Source: Solea solea (lineage: Eukaryota > Chordata > Actinopteri > Pleuronectiformes > Soleidae). From it: DNA of 64,000 nucleotides. A model generated the notes under the pieces. That model had not been told where the DNA came from and searched no databases. It was given only the letters and a program-made list of their open reading frames with translations. The stretch is from the NCBI RefSeq assembly GCF_958295425.1, contig NC_081143.1, positions 124,001-188,000 of the forward strand. The letters are read 5' to 3'. The position numbers and the translations under genes are program-made. Shown here in pieces: positions 25,609 through 35,632 of the stretch (its first letter is position 1; every line of letters begins with the position of its first letter).

Positions 25609-28600
25609 CTATGATACAAACCCTATTGTGAGAATAGTGGAAATATTCAAACCAAAATGCGACAAAAAGGGTTCCCATGTTTTACGAAAAGCATCATCAT
25701 TACTGTGAAGTTTACATGTCAAAAAGTCCAACACAACATATTCAAATACAACCCTTTGCCACTGAGTCTTAGACGGAACTTTATCTGTGATCCAATTCAA
25801 AAGAATGCTCTTTCTAGCACAGAAAGCAAGTGTCTGAAAAAGTTTTCTTCTAAATTTGTCAGTGATGGACATGTCAGATATACCGAGTAGCAGGTATAAA
25901 GGGTTATTATTACTATTAGTAGACAGAATCTTATTAATTTCCTGCCCTATAATCTGCCAAAACATCTGTATCTCTCTACAATACCATAAACAATGTGTCA
26001 GACTACCAGTTTCTGTCTTACACTTGGGGCACAGTGGAGATGTATTAGGGCTGTATTTGTGGCGCTGAGAGGGAGATATATGAACCCTGTGTAGGAGCTT
26101 TAGCTGCATAGCTCTCACTCGGTTACAGACATTCAGTGTTTTTGCATTTTTCCAAGCGTCATTCCAGTCATCATCTGTTATCTTAACATTAAGTTCTCTT
26201 TCCCATAAGCCCTTCAGAGAGGAGGTGTTTGCGATGTTATACTCTTTAAGAATATTATAAAACAGGCTAATAGAACCGCCAGACTTTAGCCAAAAGAGCT
26301 GCCTCTCTAGGTGTGAGACATCCTGACACTGAAGGATTGAGGTATCCCTAGTGATAAAATTTCTCACTTGCAAATACCGAAAGAAGTCTTGTTGTTGGAT
26401 ATCATATTTCCCCTTCAGCTGACTAAAAGACATCATGGTGGGGCCTTCCAGTAGGTTGCGTAAAGTAGATATTCCTTTGTTTACCCAAATCTGGAAGTTA
26501 TTGTCCATTAGCCCAGGGAGGAAGTCAGGATTGTCGCATATCGGAGTGAATACAGACGTGAATCGAGATCTGCCCTCTAATTTTCTGATGGCATGCCATG
26601 CCTTAACTGTGGAGATCGTAATAGGGTTAGTACAAGCAGATTTCAAAGATGTATTTTTTCTAATAAACAGAAGATTATCCAAAGGATATTTAGACATTGA
26701 ACTTTCTACATCCATCCAGAGAGACGTGGATTTATTATGCACCCAGTCAGCTATGGTACGCAAATGAACACTGAGCTGAAATTTTCTAATGTCCGGGAGG
26801 TCGAGACCCCCCTCTGAGGATGGAAGACATAGCGTAGCTATTTTCAGGCGTGGTCTCCTCTTAGACCATATAAAGGAGCTAAACCAACTATTTAACTGTT
26901 TAATAGTCTTATGGAGGAACACGACTGGGATCATTTGTATGGGGTAAAGTAGCCTAGGGAGAATGTTCACTTTTAGGAGTGCGACACGACCTAACCAGGA
27001 AATTGGAAGAGTATTCCATCTCTCTAGGTCTAGTCTTATACGCTCAAATATGGGTGGGAAATTTGCTTTGTAAAGCTGATCAAACGAGGGTGTTACACGT
27101 ATTCCCAAATAGACAAAACCTTCTGGGGACCATTTAAACGGGAAGGGGGATGGGGTTTTAGGTATCTGTTTCAGGCAACCTAATGGCATCACTTCCGATT
27201 TACCATAATTTATTCTGTAACCAGAGAAAATACTGAACTCATTAATGGTCTCAATAAGGGCTGGGATAGATACCTCAGGTTCAGTCACAACAATCAAGAC
27301 ATCGTCAGCATAAAGAGTAATCTTGTGTTGTCTAGTGGCCATAGTGAGACCATGTATGTTTTCATTAGTCCTAATAGCTTCAGCAAGTGGCTCAATTGCC
27401 AAGGCGAAGAGCAGGGGCGATAGAGGACACCCTTGCCTTGTACCTCTAAAAATTTCAAAGTTAGAAGATTGCAACCCATTTGTAAGCACTGCTGACAGGG
27501 GATTTGTATAAAGTAGTTTAATCCAAGTTATAAAATTTTCACTTAGGCCAAATTTGCAAAGTGTAAAAAACAGGTATGGCATCTCTACACGGTCAAACGC
27601 CTTCTCGGCATCCAGAGAAAGCACCAGACCATTCAAAGACTGCTGTTGAAAAACCTGAATTGTGTTCAGTAATCTGCGCATATTATTGTATGAATTACGA
27701 CCCTTAATGAATCCAGTTTGGTCGGCATTTATAAGAACAGGGAGTACGCCTTCCAGTCTTGTTGCTAATATTTTGGAGAGAAGTTTTAGATCAGCATTCA
27801 ATAAGGAGATAGGCCTGTATGATGCACAATCTTCAGGGATTTTCCCTTTTTTTAAAATGAGAGAGATGTGCGCTTCTCTCAAAGACTGTGGTAAAACACC
27901 TTTCTTAAAAGAGTCATTAAACATGTCTAGAAGTGGGTCGGCCAGTAAATCACAGAACTCTTTGTAGAATTCGCTACTGAATCCATCTGGACCTGGCGCT
28001 TTACCAGATTGTAACCCTTTAATAGCATTGAGCAACTCTGTCTTAGATATGGGAGCTTCAAGACATGCTTTCTGGGCATCAGATAAGCTAGGAAGGTTAA
28101 GAGAGGAGAAAAAATTGTTCATTTTGTCAGTTGTATCATTATATAGTTCAGATTTATACAAGTTTTCATAGTAGGTTTTAAAAGCCTTATTAATGGCCAC
28201 AGTATTAAAAGTCTGTTTACCCTGACTGTCTATGACTGAAGAGATAATTCGTGAATCAGCCTTTTTCTTCGTCAAATATGATAGATATCTCCCAGCTTTA
28301 TCTCCATGTTCGTACATTTTTTGTTTGGCAAGTCTGATTTTACCTTCCGCATCTTTAGTCCATAACAGATTTAAAGCGCACCTAATTGCAGAGATCTCTT
28401 TAAGTTTCTGTACAGACGAGTTTTTTACATATTCTTTCTCTGCATACTTCAGTTTAGATTCTAAAATTTTCCTTTGTCCATCCTGTCTTCGCCTCTTAGT
28501 GGACATATAAGATATAATAATACCTCTGGAGAAGGCTTTAGACGTTTCCCATAATAATGAAGAATCACTGGTGGAGGCTGAATTAACAGATAAAAACGAG

Positions 28601-29412
28601 TGAAATTCTTCTCTAAAGTAAGATAAAAAATTGTTGTCAGTTAGGATAGAAGGGTTGAATTTCCAGTGTTTGGTTTGGTTGACTGGGTTCCCTAAATCAT
28701 ATTGTATGAACACAGCAACATGATCAGAAATAATTATATTTCCTATAGCACTGGATATAACTGACGACAGTAGGGTTCTCGGGAGAAAGAAATAATCAAT
28801 CCTGGTATAGGATTTGTAAACATTTGAGAAAAAGGTATATTCTCTCTCAGCTACATGTTGGACTCTCCACACATCTGTATAGTCTAGGTCTTCACAGAGT
28901 GCTGAGACCCTTTTAGCTTGGGGTGAAAGTGATAATTTACCAGGTGGAGATTTGTCTACAATAGGATTTAAATGGCAGTTAAAGTCTCCTCCAATAAAAG
29001 TGTTTCTGACATTAAGACCTATCACCTTAGAGAAAGAAGTAGTGAGGAGGTCGCTTGGGTATCCAGGTGGGTTGTAAATATTCATTATAGCAATTTCTTC
29101 CCCATAAAGTATGCCTCTCACAATCACATAACAACCTGCTCTGTCTTTTGTACAGTCTAGAAGTTTGAATGGTACATTTCTCTTAATTAGAATGGCCACA
29201 CCTCTACTCCTTGAAGTAAAAGATGAAAAATAAACCTGTCCAAAACCTCCTTGTTGTAATTTCAAATGTTCACTGTCGTTTAGATGTGTCTCTTGCAATA
29301 GTGCTATGTCAACGCATTCCTTCTTAAGATAAGTTAAAATCTTTTTCCGTTTGACAGGCGTATGAACACCATTTACGTTCCAGGTGCATAGCTTCAAGGC
29401 TGACATGATCAT
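25609..29412 (-). CDS. L1-type ORF2 protein: AP endonuclease and reverse transcriptase
   Basis: A single open frame of 1,267 residues, close to the usual length of L1 ORF2p. Residues about 5-235 are an apurinic-like endonuclease with the expected catalytic residues: WNVNG (Asn14), QET (Glu41), NIYNP, GGDFN (Asp143, Asn145), RIDYF (Asp205) and SDH (Asp230, His231). The reverse transcriptase spans about 465-730: GKAPGPDGFSSEFYKEF, SYRPISLLN, LSLDAEKAFDR (Asp601), GTRQGCPLSP and YADD (701-704). A C-terminal zinc-knuckle-like motif, C-x2-C-x8-H-x4-C, is at 1128-1145. The protein would nick genomic DNA and prime cDNA synthesis from its own RNA. No inactivating change is visible. ORF1 is truncated, so any mobility would need ORF1p from elsewhere. 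Confidence 0.95.
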   Translation of the reverse strand: MIMSALKLCTWNVNGVHTPVKRKKILTYLKKECVDIALLQETHLNDSEHLKLQQGGFGQVYFSSFTSRSRGVAILIKRNVPFKLLDCTKDRAGCYVIVRGILYGEEIAIMNIYNPPGYPSDLLTTSFSKVIGLNVRNTFIGGDFNCHLNPIVDKSPPGKLSLSPQAKRVSALCEDLDYTDVWRVQHVAEREYTFFSNVYKSYTRIDYFFLPRTLLSSVISSAIGNIIISDHVAVFIQYDLGNPVNQTKHWKFNPSILTDNNFLSYFREEFHSFLSVNSASTSDSSLLWETSKAFSRGIIISYMSTKRRRQDGQRKILESKLKYAEKEYVKNSSVQKLKEISAIRCALNLLWTKDAEGKIRLAKQKMYEHGDKAGRYLSYLTKKKADSRIISSVIDSQGKQTFNTVAINKAFKTYYENLYKSELYNDTTDKMNNFFSSLNLPSLSDAQKACLEAPISKTELLNAIKGLQSGKAPGPDGFSSEFYKEFCDLLADPLLDMFNDSFKKGVLPQSLREAHISLILKKGKIPEDCASYRPISLLNADLKLLSKILATRLEGVLPVLINADQTGFIKGRNSYNNMRRLLNTIQVFQQQSLNGLVLSLDAEKAFDRVEMPYLFFTLCKFGLSENFITWIKLLYTNPLSAVLTNGLQSSNFEIFRGTRQGCPLSPLLFALAIEPLAEAIRTNENIHGLTMATRQHKITLYADDVLIVVTEPEVSIPALIETINEFSIFSGYRINYGKSEVMPLGCLKQIPKTPSPFPFKWSPEGFVYLGIRVTPSFDQLYKANFPPIFERIRLDLERWNTLPISWLGRVALLKVNILPRLLYPIQMIPVVFLHKTIKQLNSWFSSFIWSKRRPRLKIATLCLPSSEGGLDLPDIRKFQLSVHLRTIADWVHNKSTSLWMDVESSMSKYPLDNLLFIRKNTSLKSACTNPITISTVKAWHAIRKLEGRSRFTSVFTPICDNPDFLPGLMDNNFQIWVNKGISTLRNLLEGPTMMSFSQLKGKYDIQQQDFFRYLQVRNFITRDTSILQCQDVSHLERQLFWLKSGGSISLFYNILKEYNIANTSSLKGLWERELNVKITDDDWNDAWKNAKTLNVCNRVRAMQLKLLHRVHISPSQRHKYSPNTSPLCPKCKTETGSLTHCLWYCREIQMFWQIIGQEINKILSTNSNNNPLYLLLGISDMSITDKFRRKLFQTLAFCARKSILLNWITDKVPSKTQWQRVVFEYVVLDFLTCKLHSNDDAFRKTWEPFLSHFGLNISTILTIGFVS

Positions 29413-29784
29413 GGGTTCTGAACTAAAATATTACCTGAACACATTGCCTGTAATGAAATCCCTAACAAAGTGAGCCAAATAAAACAAAACAGAAACAGAA
29501 CATTATGAAGGTCATAACAAAAAACAGTGCGTCTAACGCACCCTCTGCCAAACACTGGCATAAAATATACACTGTCCTTCTCCTAAACTTGGAGGAGCTC
29601 GAGTAAAGGGTTTCTCCAGCAACAAAAGAAAGATATCTATCCGAGAAATCCGGAGGCATTGCTTATAATGATCCTACAAAGGTAACAGACAGAAATCAAG
29701 TGTAATGCTTAATGCTTATACATTATATGACAGCAAAACCTACTAAGAGTCTACTAAAAGTCCGACAGACTTACAGATTAATGC

Positions 29785-29925
29785 TCACACATCATCATTA
29801 TCATCACGAGGGGCATCCTTCAGTGACTGGACGTATTTCTCAACCGTGGCTGGGTCGTGGAACATCTTGGTGGATCCGCGACAGGTGACTCTCAGTGATG
29901 CGGGGTAGACTTGCCTGTAGTCGGC
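29785..29925 (-). pseudogene. 3' end of L1 ORF1 (C-terminal domain remnant)
   Basis: Upstream of ORF2, on the same strand, 46 codons read into a TGA at 29785-29787 after an acidic run (DDNDD). The stretch YPASLRVTCRGSTKMFHDPA matches the end of L1 ORF1 nucleic-acid chaperones, which share a YPA.L.....G....F..P pattern. The rest of ORF1 was lost by 5' truncation at insertion: the frame is cut where the A monomer resumes. The gap to the ORF2 start is about 370 bp. Confidence 0.65.
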
Positions 29926-30178
29926 CCTTTAGGAATTATTACAAAAAACACACCTGAACGGCTGACCATTGACCTTTCCGAAGGTTGCACAGTTCTGAAA
30001 CTCTGCACCGGGGATAAGCCTAAATCCCTGATACACATACGGAAAGATCAGACTCCTGACTCAATGCCTTTAGGAATTATTACAAAAAACACACCGGAAC
30101 GGCTGACCATTGACCTTTCCGAAGGTTGCACAGGCCTGAAACTCTGCACCCGGGATAAGCCTAAATCCCTGATACACA
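29926..30178 (+). repeat. A monomers between two LINEs
   Basis: Just under two A units separate the minus-strand L1 from the plus-strand LINE fragment. The last breaks off at GATACACA. Confidence 0.85.
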
Positions 30179-32995
30179 GGTCCCTGACTTCTGTAAATTT
30201 GGCAGGGATCAAATCAAACTATTCTGTGAAACAAACTGTCCTTCTTCCCCTAATAGTTTCATACTATGGGATACATTAAAAGCTTATTTAAGAGGACAAA
30301 TAATCTCATATACAAAAGGACTTAAAAAATCATATGTAGCAGAAGTGGAAAAATTTGAAAAAGAAATTCTTGGGCTGGAAAAAGACTTTCAGCAACATAG
30401 GGATAAGAAGATATACAGTTTATTGGTAAAAAGAAAACTCAAGTATAATACACTATGCACTTATAGGGCTGAGAAAGACATTTTGAGAACGAAACAAAGG
30501 TACTACGAACTGGGGGAGAAGGCTCATAAAGTCCTATCCTGGCAATTAAAGAAAGAGGAGAGTTCAAAAACAATTAACCAAATTGAAGACGAACATGGCT
30601 GTATTACACAGAACCCAAAAGAAATAAATGAAACTTTTAAAAAGTTTATGTTAATTTATACAAGTCGGAATCACCAGAAGATCTGTCCACAATAGATACA
30701 TTCTTAAATAATATTGATTTGCCTAAACTGAGTCAAGACGACCAGAGGTATTTAGATTCACCATTTACCTCCAAAGAGATCGAAAACGCTCTAGCAACGC
30801 TGCAATCTAATAAATCACCAGGGGAGGATGGGTTTCCCCCCGAATTTTATAAAGAGTTTAAGGATTTGCTTATACCTCTCCTTATGGATGTAATTAATCT
30901 AGCATCTAAAACACAAAGCCTCCCTGATTCATTTTCAATGGCTATAATTACAGTGATCCATAAAAAAAACAAAGACCCCTTAAAATGCTCCTCTTTCCGA
31001 CCAATTTCACTCTCTAATGCGGATTATAAATTGTTTTCTAAAGCTATAGCAAACAGGTTGAGTGAATTCTTACCAAAATTGATAAACCGAGACCAGGTTG
31101 GCTTTATCCAGAAGAGATCCTCTGCCAATAACATGTGTAGGTTACTTAACGTTATTCATATGGCAACCTCCAGTACTGAACCTAGTATAGCCGTTACGCT
31201 GGACGCGGAAAAGGCCTTTGATAGGCTTGAGTGGCCCTATCTATTCAAGGTTCTATCTAAATTTGGATTTGGCTCCTATTTTATTAATTGGGTCAGAATG
31301 CTGTATAAGAATCCACAGGCCAGAATAATTACTAATGGACAAATGTCCACTGTCTTCCCCCTCAGTAGATCGAGCAGACAAGGGTGTCCCTTATCCCCTG
31401 GGCTTTTCGTTATAGCTATTGAACCTCTGGCCGAGACAATCAGACACGATTCAGAGATAAAAGGTGTGAAAGTGGACCAGACGATACATAAAATCAATCT
31501 GATGGCAGATGATATAATTCTGTATTTAACAAAACCATCTGATTCCCTTGCTAAATTGAAAACCGTTTTGCATGCATTTGGATATGTCTCTGGATATAAG
31601 GTAAATTACGATAAATGTGAAATTCTTCCACTTTCAAATTTTGACTACACTGAACATCAGCAAAGAGGTCCATTTAAATGGTCTCCAAGCGGGATAAGAT
31701 ACCTTGGAATTATGGTGGATAACAACCTTAAAAATGTGTACAAACTCAACTACTCACCACTAGTTAGTCGAATAATAGAGGATTTACAGAAATGGATGAG
31801 CTTACCTATCACTTTGATCGGCCGAATAAATTGCATTAAAATGAATATATTACCAAGGCTGCAGTACCTCTTTCAGTCCTTACCAATCCCAGTGCCATCC
31901 AGCTTTTTTAAAAACCTGAATAAACATATTAGACAATTCATATGGAATGGTAAGACTCCAAGGGTTTCAATGGAAAAACTTACATGGGATTATAAACTGG
32001 GGGGTCTTCGACTGCCTAACCTTGAAAAGCATTATTTGGCTGCCCAGATGCGACTTGTTTCTTTTTTATTTGAAAGGGAAAATGTCCCACCTTGGGTTTC
32101 AATTGGAATGTATGCTGTTAAAGAAAAGGTTCCTGCAGACTTCAGCTATAAATGGACACCTACAACCATCTCCAGAAGAACTGACAACCCTGTTTTGACC
32201 CATATCATCAAAACATGGCATGAAGTCCGGAAAAATACTGGACTAAAAAATATATTTTCACCCAGGACACCATTGAAACAGAACGAACTCATACCTATGT
32301 CAGTGGATAATAAGATCCTGGAAACGTGGCACCAGAAAGGGATTCATCATTTGGAGGACTGTTATAAGGATGGATGCCTGATGTCTTTTGAGGACCTAAG
32401 GAGGAAATATGATCTGTCCAGTAGAAACTTTTTTTGTTATTTACAGTTAAGATCATTTCTTAAATCTGTTTTGGGATCTGAAATTACTTTACCCATGCTC
32501 AGCGATCTGGAAAAACTGCTTCAGGAGGGTAACGCACCCCATCTTATTGCAAAAGTCTACTCCCTCTTGATGGATGATGCTCCAAAACCAGGTTTACATA
32601 AATCAAGGGAGAAATGGGAGTCTGACTTGGGTGTGACAATGGGTACAGAGCTCTGGGCTGAATTGTGTCAAAAAAGTCTAACTGCCACTCTTAATTCTAG
32701 ATACAGGCTGACTTATTATAACTTTCTTCATCAAACCTATCTTACGCCACAGAAATTACATAAATATAAACCTGAGATATCCAACCTGTGCTTTAGATGT
32801 AGTATAGAAGAGGGTTCATTCCTACACTGCACTTGGTTATGCACAAAACTTAACACATTCTGGCATGATTTCTCTGGCATCATGACAAAACTCCTAGGAC
32901 TACATCTCCCATTAGATCCTCAAACCTGCTTATTAGGAGATACTACAAATATTAATGCACGATTAAGAAAAGCTCAAAAGAGGTTCCTCTCTTAG
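30179..32995 (+). pseudogene. L1-type ORF2 fragment: RT and C-terminal region, broken at both ends
   Basis: This belongs to a different L1 family from the minus-strand element. The frame starts after the endonuclease domain with the linker (FCKFGRDQIK, WDTLKAYLRGQI), is shifted by one missing base near 30645, then stays open as about 758 residues. RT motifs: SFRPISLSN, TLDAEKAFDRLEWPYL, RQGCPLSPGLF. The catalytic box reads MADD (31502-31513) where families have FADD or YADD, and SSRQGCP replaces GTRQGCP. The zinc-knuckle-like motif CFRC..HCTWLC is near 32789-32843. The coding sequence ends abruptly at 32992, and the stop codon TAG (32993-32995) comes from the adjoining A monomer. There is no poly(A), 3' UTR or clear target duplication. 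It is inactive. Confidence 0.9.
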
Positions 32996-34755
32996 CCTTA
33001 GTCCCTGATGCACATACGGAAAAATCAGACTCCTGGCTCAATGCCTTTAGGAATTATTACAAAAAAAACACCCGAACGGCTGACCATTGACCTTTCCGAG
33101 AGTTGCACGGGTCTGAAACTCGGCAACCGGGATAAGCTTTAGTCCCTGATACACATAAGGAAAAATCAGACTCCTGGCTCAATGCCTTTAGGAATTATTA
33201 CAAAAAACACACCCGAACGGCTGACCTTTGACCTTTCCAAAGGTTGCACGGGTCTGAAACTTGGCACCCTGGATAAGCCTTAGTCCCTGATACAGATACG
33301 GAAAAATCAGACCACTGGCTGAATGCCTTTAGGAATTATTACAAAAAACACACCCCAACGGCTGACCATTGACCTTTCCGAAGGTTGCACAGGTCTGAAA
33401 CTCGGCTACCGGGATAAGCCTAAATCCCTGATACACATACGGAAAAATCAGACTCCTGGCTCAATGCCTTTAGGAATTATTACAAAAAACACACCCGAAC
33501 GGCTGACCATTGACCTTTCCGAAGGTTGCACAGGTCTGAAACTCGGCTAGCGGGATAAGCTTTAGTCCCTGATACACATACGGAAAAATCAGACTCCTGG
33601 CTCAATGCCTTTAGGAATTATTACAAAAAACACACCCGAACGGCTGACCATTGACCTTTCCGAAGGTTGCACTGGTCTGAAACTCGGCACCCTAGATTAG
33701 CCTTAGTCCCTGATGCACACACGGAAAAATCAGACTCCTGGCTCAATGCCTTTAGGAATTATTACAAAAAAAACACCCGAACGGCTGACCATTGACCTTT
33801 CCGAGGGTTGCACAGGTCTGAAACTCGGCAACCGGGATAAGCTTTAGTCCCTGATACACATACGGAAAAATCAGACTCCTGGCTTAAGGCCTTTAGGAAT
33901 TATTACAAAAAACACACCCGAACGGCTGACCTTTGACCTTTCCAAAGGTTGCACGGGTCTGAAACTTGGCACCCTGGATAAGCCTTAGTCCCTGATACAG
34001 ATACGGAAAAATCAGACCACTGGCTGAATGCCTTTAGGAATTATTACAAAAAACACACCCCAACGGCTGACCATTGACCTTTCCGAAGGTTGCACAGGCC
34101 TGAAAATCTGCACCCGGGATAAGCCTAAATCCCTGATACACATACGGAAAAATCAGACTCCTGACTCAATGCCTTTAGGAATTATTACAAAAAACACACC
34201 CGAACGACTGACTATTGACCTTTCCGAAGGTTGCACTGGTCTGAAACTCGGCACCCTAGATTAGCCTTAGTCCCTGATGCACATCAGGGACAAAAAAATC
34301 AGACTCCTGGCTCAATGCCTTTAGGAATTATTACAAAAAACACACCCGAACGGCTGACCATTGACCTTTCCGAGGGTTGCACAGGTCTGAAACTCGGCAA
34401 CCGGGATAAGCTTTAGTCCCTGATACACATACGGAAAAATCAGACTCCTGGCTTAAGGCCTTTAGGAATTATTACAAAAAACACACCCGAACGGCTGACC
34501 TTTGACCTTTCCAAAGGTTGCACGGGTCTGAAACTTGGCACCCTGGATAAGCCTTAGTCCCTGATACAGATACGGAAAAATCAGACCACTGGCTGAATGC
34601 CTTTAGGAATTATTACAAAAAACACACCCCAACGGCTGACCATTGACCTTTCCGAAGGTTGCACAGGTCTGAAACTCTGCACCGGGGATAAGCCTAAATC
34701 CCTGATACACATACGGAAAGATCAGCCTCCGGGCTCATTGCCTTTAGGAATTATT
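32993..34755 (+). repeat. Pure A array, about 13 monomers
   Basis: No gene. Uninterrupted A units with starts near 33041, 33183, 33324, 33465, 33606, 33748, 33888, 34028, 34170, 34316, 34457, 34598 and 34738. Most are of the TGACCATTGACC subtype. A five-unit pattern is visible: the variant CCACTGGCTGAATG recurs at about 33311, 34018 and 34588, about five and four units apart. One unit (34270-34291) carries a short inverted duplication. Confidence 0.9.
33324..33464 (+). repeat. A monomer (141 bp), representative unit
   Basis: A typical A unit, running from ATGCCTTTAGGAATTATTAC through the DR1-like core and the stretch CAGGTCTGAAACTCGG to TCAGACTCCTGGCTCA. Successive starts in this array are about 141 bp apart (33324, 33465, 33606). 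Because 141 is 47 codons, one frame stays open across units when the variable tetranucleotide reads GATAAG and closes when it reads GATTAG. Two subtypes differ in the core: TGACCTTTGACCT (a perfect inverse DR1) and TGACCATTGACCT. I know of no named satellite that it matches. Confidence 0.9.
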
Positions 34756-35632
34756 GAAGAAAAGACAGTTTCCCACCTTTCTTACGTTTGAATTTTACAG
34801 ACTGTGTTTTTGGCAGTTTTTTTTGGCCGGGGGAAAAAAGCCCAAAGTCCTGTATCCAAAAACTGAAAATCAGGTCATGTCAGACTCTATACAGTCTTAC
34901 CCTGGATTTCCACTGGACGCGGAACGGCCGCGGAACGGCCGCGGAACGGCCGTGGCGCGGTTCTGCTTCGTCCTCTCCCAAACATCAATCCCCACCGGGC
35001 AGCGGCGCGGAGCCTTGGGAGCCAGCGGTATTCACGGAAGATCGCGCGATAATCTCGAACGGACGCGAGATCCCGCGATAGACTGTGTGTATAAAGGAAA
35101 CAACAACAACAACACAGCTTCTTTCATTTCTCCACTTCCATAATCAGTCTCTCGTCGTCCATTGTCTCCGAGACCCTCGGATCAAATGACTGTTGACCTG
35201 GGAGCACCGTAACGTTGAGGTGAAGTTGTGACCTGCGTATTGTGTTTTATTTTGAAAGGGGGGCGGAAGTGTTTTACTTTAATACTGTGTCGGACTTCCT
35301 GTCTTGTGCGATCTGCTTCGTTGAAATTTACGAGGTTCAGCAGCGGCAACGGAAAAAATAGAACTGATTCCTATCGATAGCGCTGCGGCGCAGCGAGCCG
35401 CTTCTGGGCCGCTGCTGATCTGGGCCGCAGTGCGGCCGGTGGGAATGCTCACATTGATTAGAATGGAAGCGATTTGCAACGGCTACCGTTCCGCGGCCGT
35501 TCCGCGTCCAGTGGAAATCCAGGGTTAGACCCTTTTGGCCAGAGTGAAAGAGGAACTACAGGTCGCAGGAGTGTGAATATTTCATATGTCGTTTGGGGTC
35601 CCAAGATGAGCGGAACGACGAGGGTACATTAG
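34756..35632 (+). repeat. C module interrupted by a MITE
   Basis: A C module begins at 34756, is split at CAGTCTTA by the inverted-repeat element 34900-35524, and resumes with TTAGACCCTTTTGGCC. Its later part is shortened (AGTGAAAGAGGAACTACAGG). It leads into the long B array. Confidence 0.85.
34900..35524. mobile_element. Harbinger-like MITE, 625 bp with perfect long inverted ends
   Basis: The left end begins CCCTGGATTTCCACTGGACG and continues through GGAACGGCCGC repeats. The right end is its exact reverse complement for at least 38 bases. The flanks are TTA on both sides (34897-34899 and 35525-35527), a 3-bp duplication as in PIF/Harbinger elements. The interior is much more GC-rich than the satellite and has no transposase. 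On the minus strand, near 35135-35170, a start codon is followed by MDDERLIMEVEK and a stop, resembling the beginning of a MADF/Myb-like Harbinger accessory protein. That last point is weak. Confidence 0.8.

Larger units (their letters stand above)
19791..29499 (+). repeat. Segmental duplication, left copy (partner 54292-64000)
   Basis: Sequence from 19791 onward matches 54292 onward at a constant offset of 34,501 bp. Immediately upstream the two differ: the left copy has AATGCCTT joined directly to ACAAAAAAT, while the right copy has the full A monomer. The match continues to the window end (64000 pairs with 29499). It includes cassettes, an L2-type tail and an L1 whose 1,267-residue ORF2 translates identically. 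Visible differences are very few (for example GTA at 20729 against ATA, and CCGGG near 19906 against CTGGG). Confidence 0.93.
25367..29925 (-). mobile_element. L1/Tx1-type LINE, 5'-truncated, about 4.56 kb
   Basis: The element lies on the minus strand within an A monomer. The target duplication CCTTTAGGAATT (12 bp) flanks it at 25355-25366 and 29926-29937. Its poly(A) tail appears as a T-run at about 25365-25381, with AATAAA on the minus strand at 25391-25396. From its 5' end it holds the last 46 codons of ORF1, a spacer of about 370 bp, a complete ORF2, and a 3' UTR of about 240 bp. Because it is truncated inside ORF1 it should lack its promoter. The intact ORF2 and clean flanks argue that it is young. 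Confidence 0.92.

Noticed and set aside
25657..25890. Plus-strand frames inside the L1 (25657, 25856, 26435, 27662, 28232 and the second-copy equivalents)
   Set aside because: They are antisense shadows of the intact ORF2.
30157..30178. About 20-bp target-site duplication around the LINE fragment 30179-32992
   Set aside because: The similar flanks (AGCCTAAATCCCTGATACACA and AGCCTTAGTCCCTGATGCACA) are different A-monomer variants, expected in any A array, and differ at several bases.
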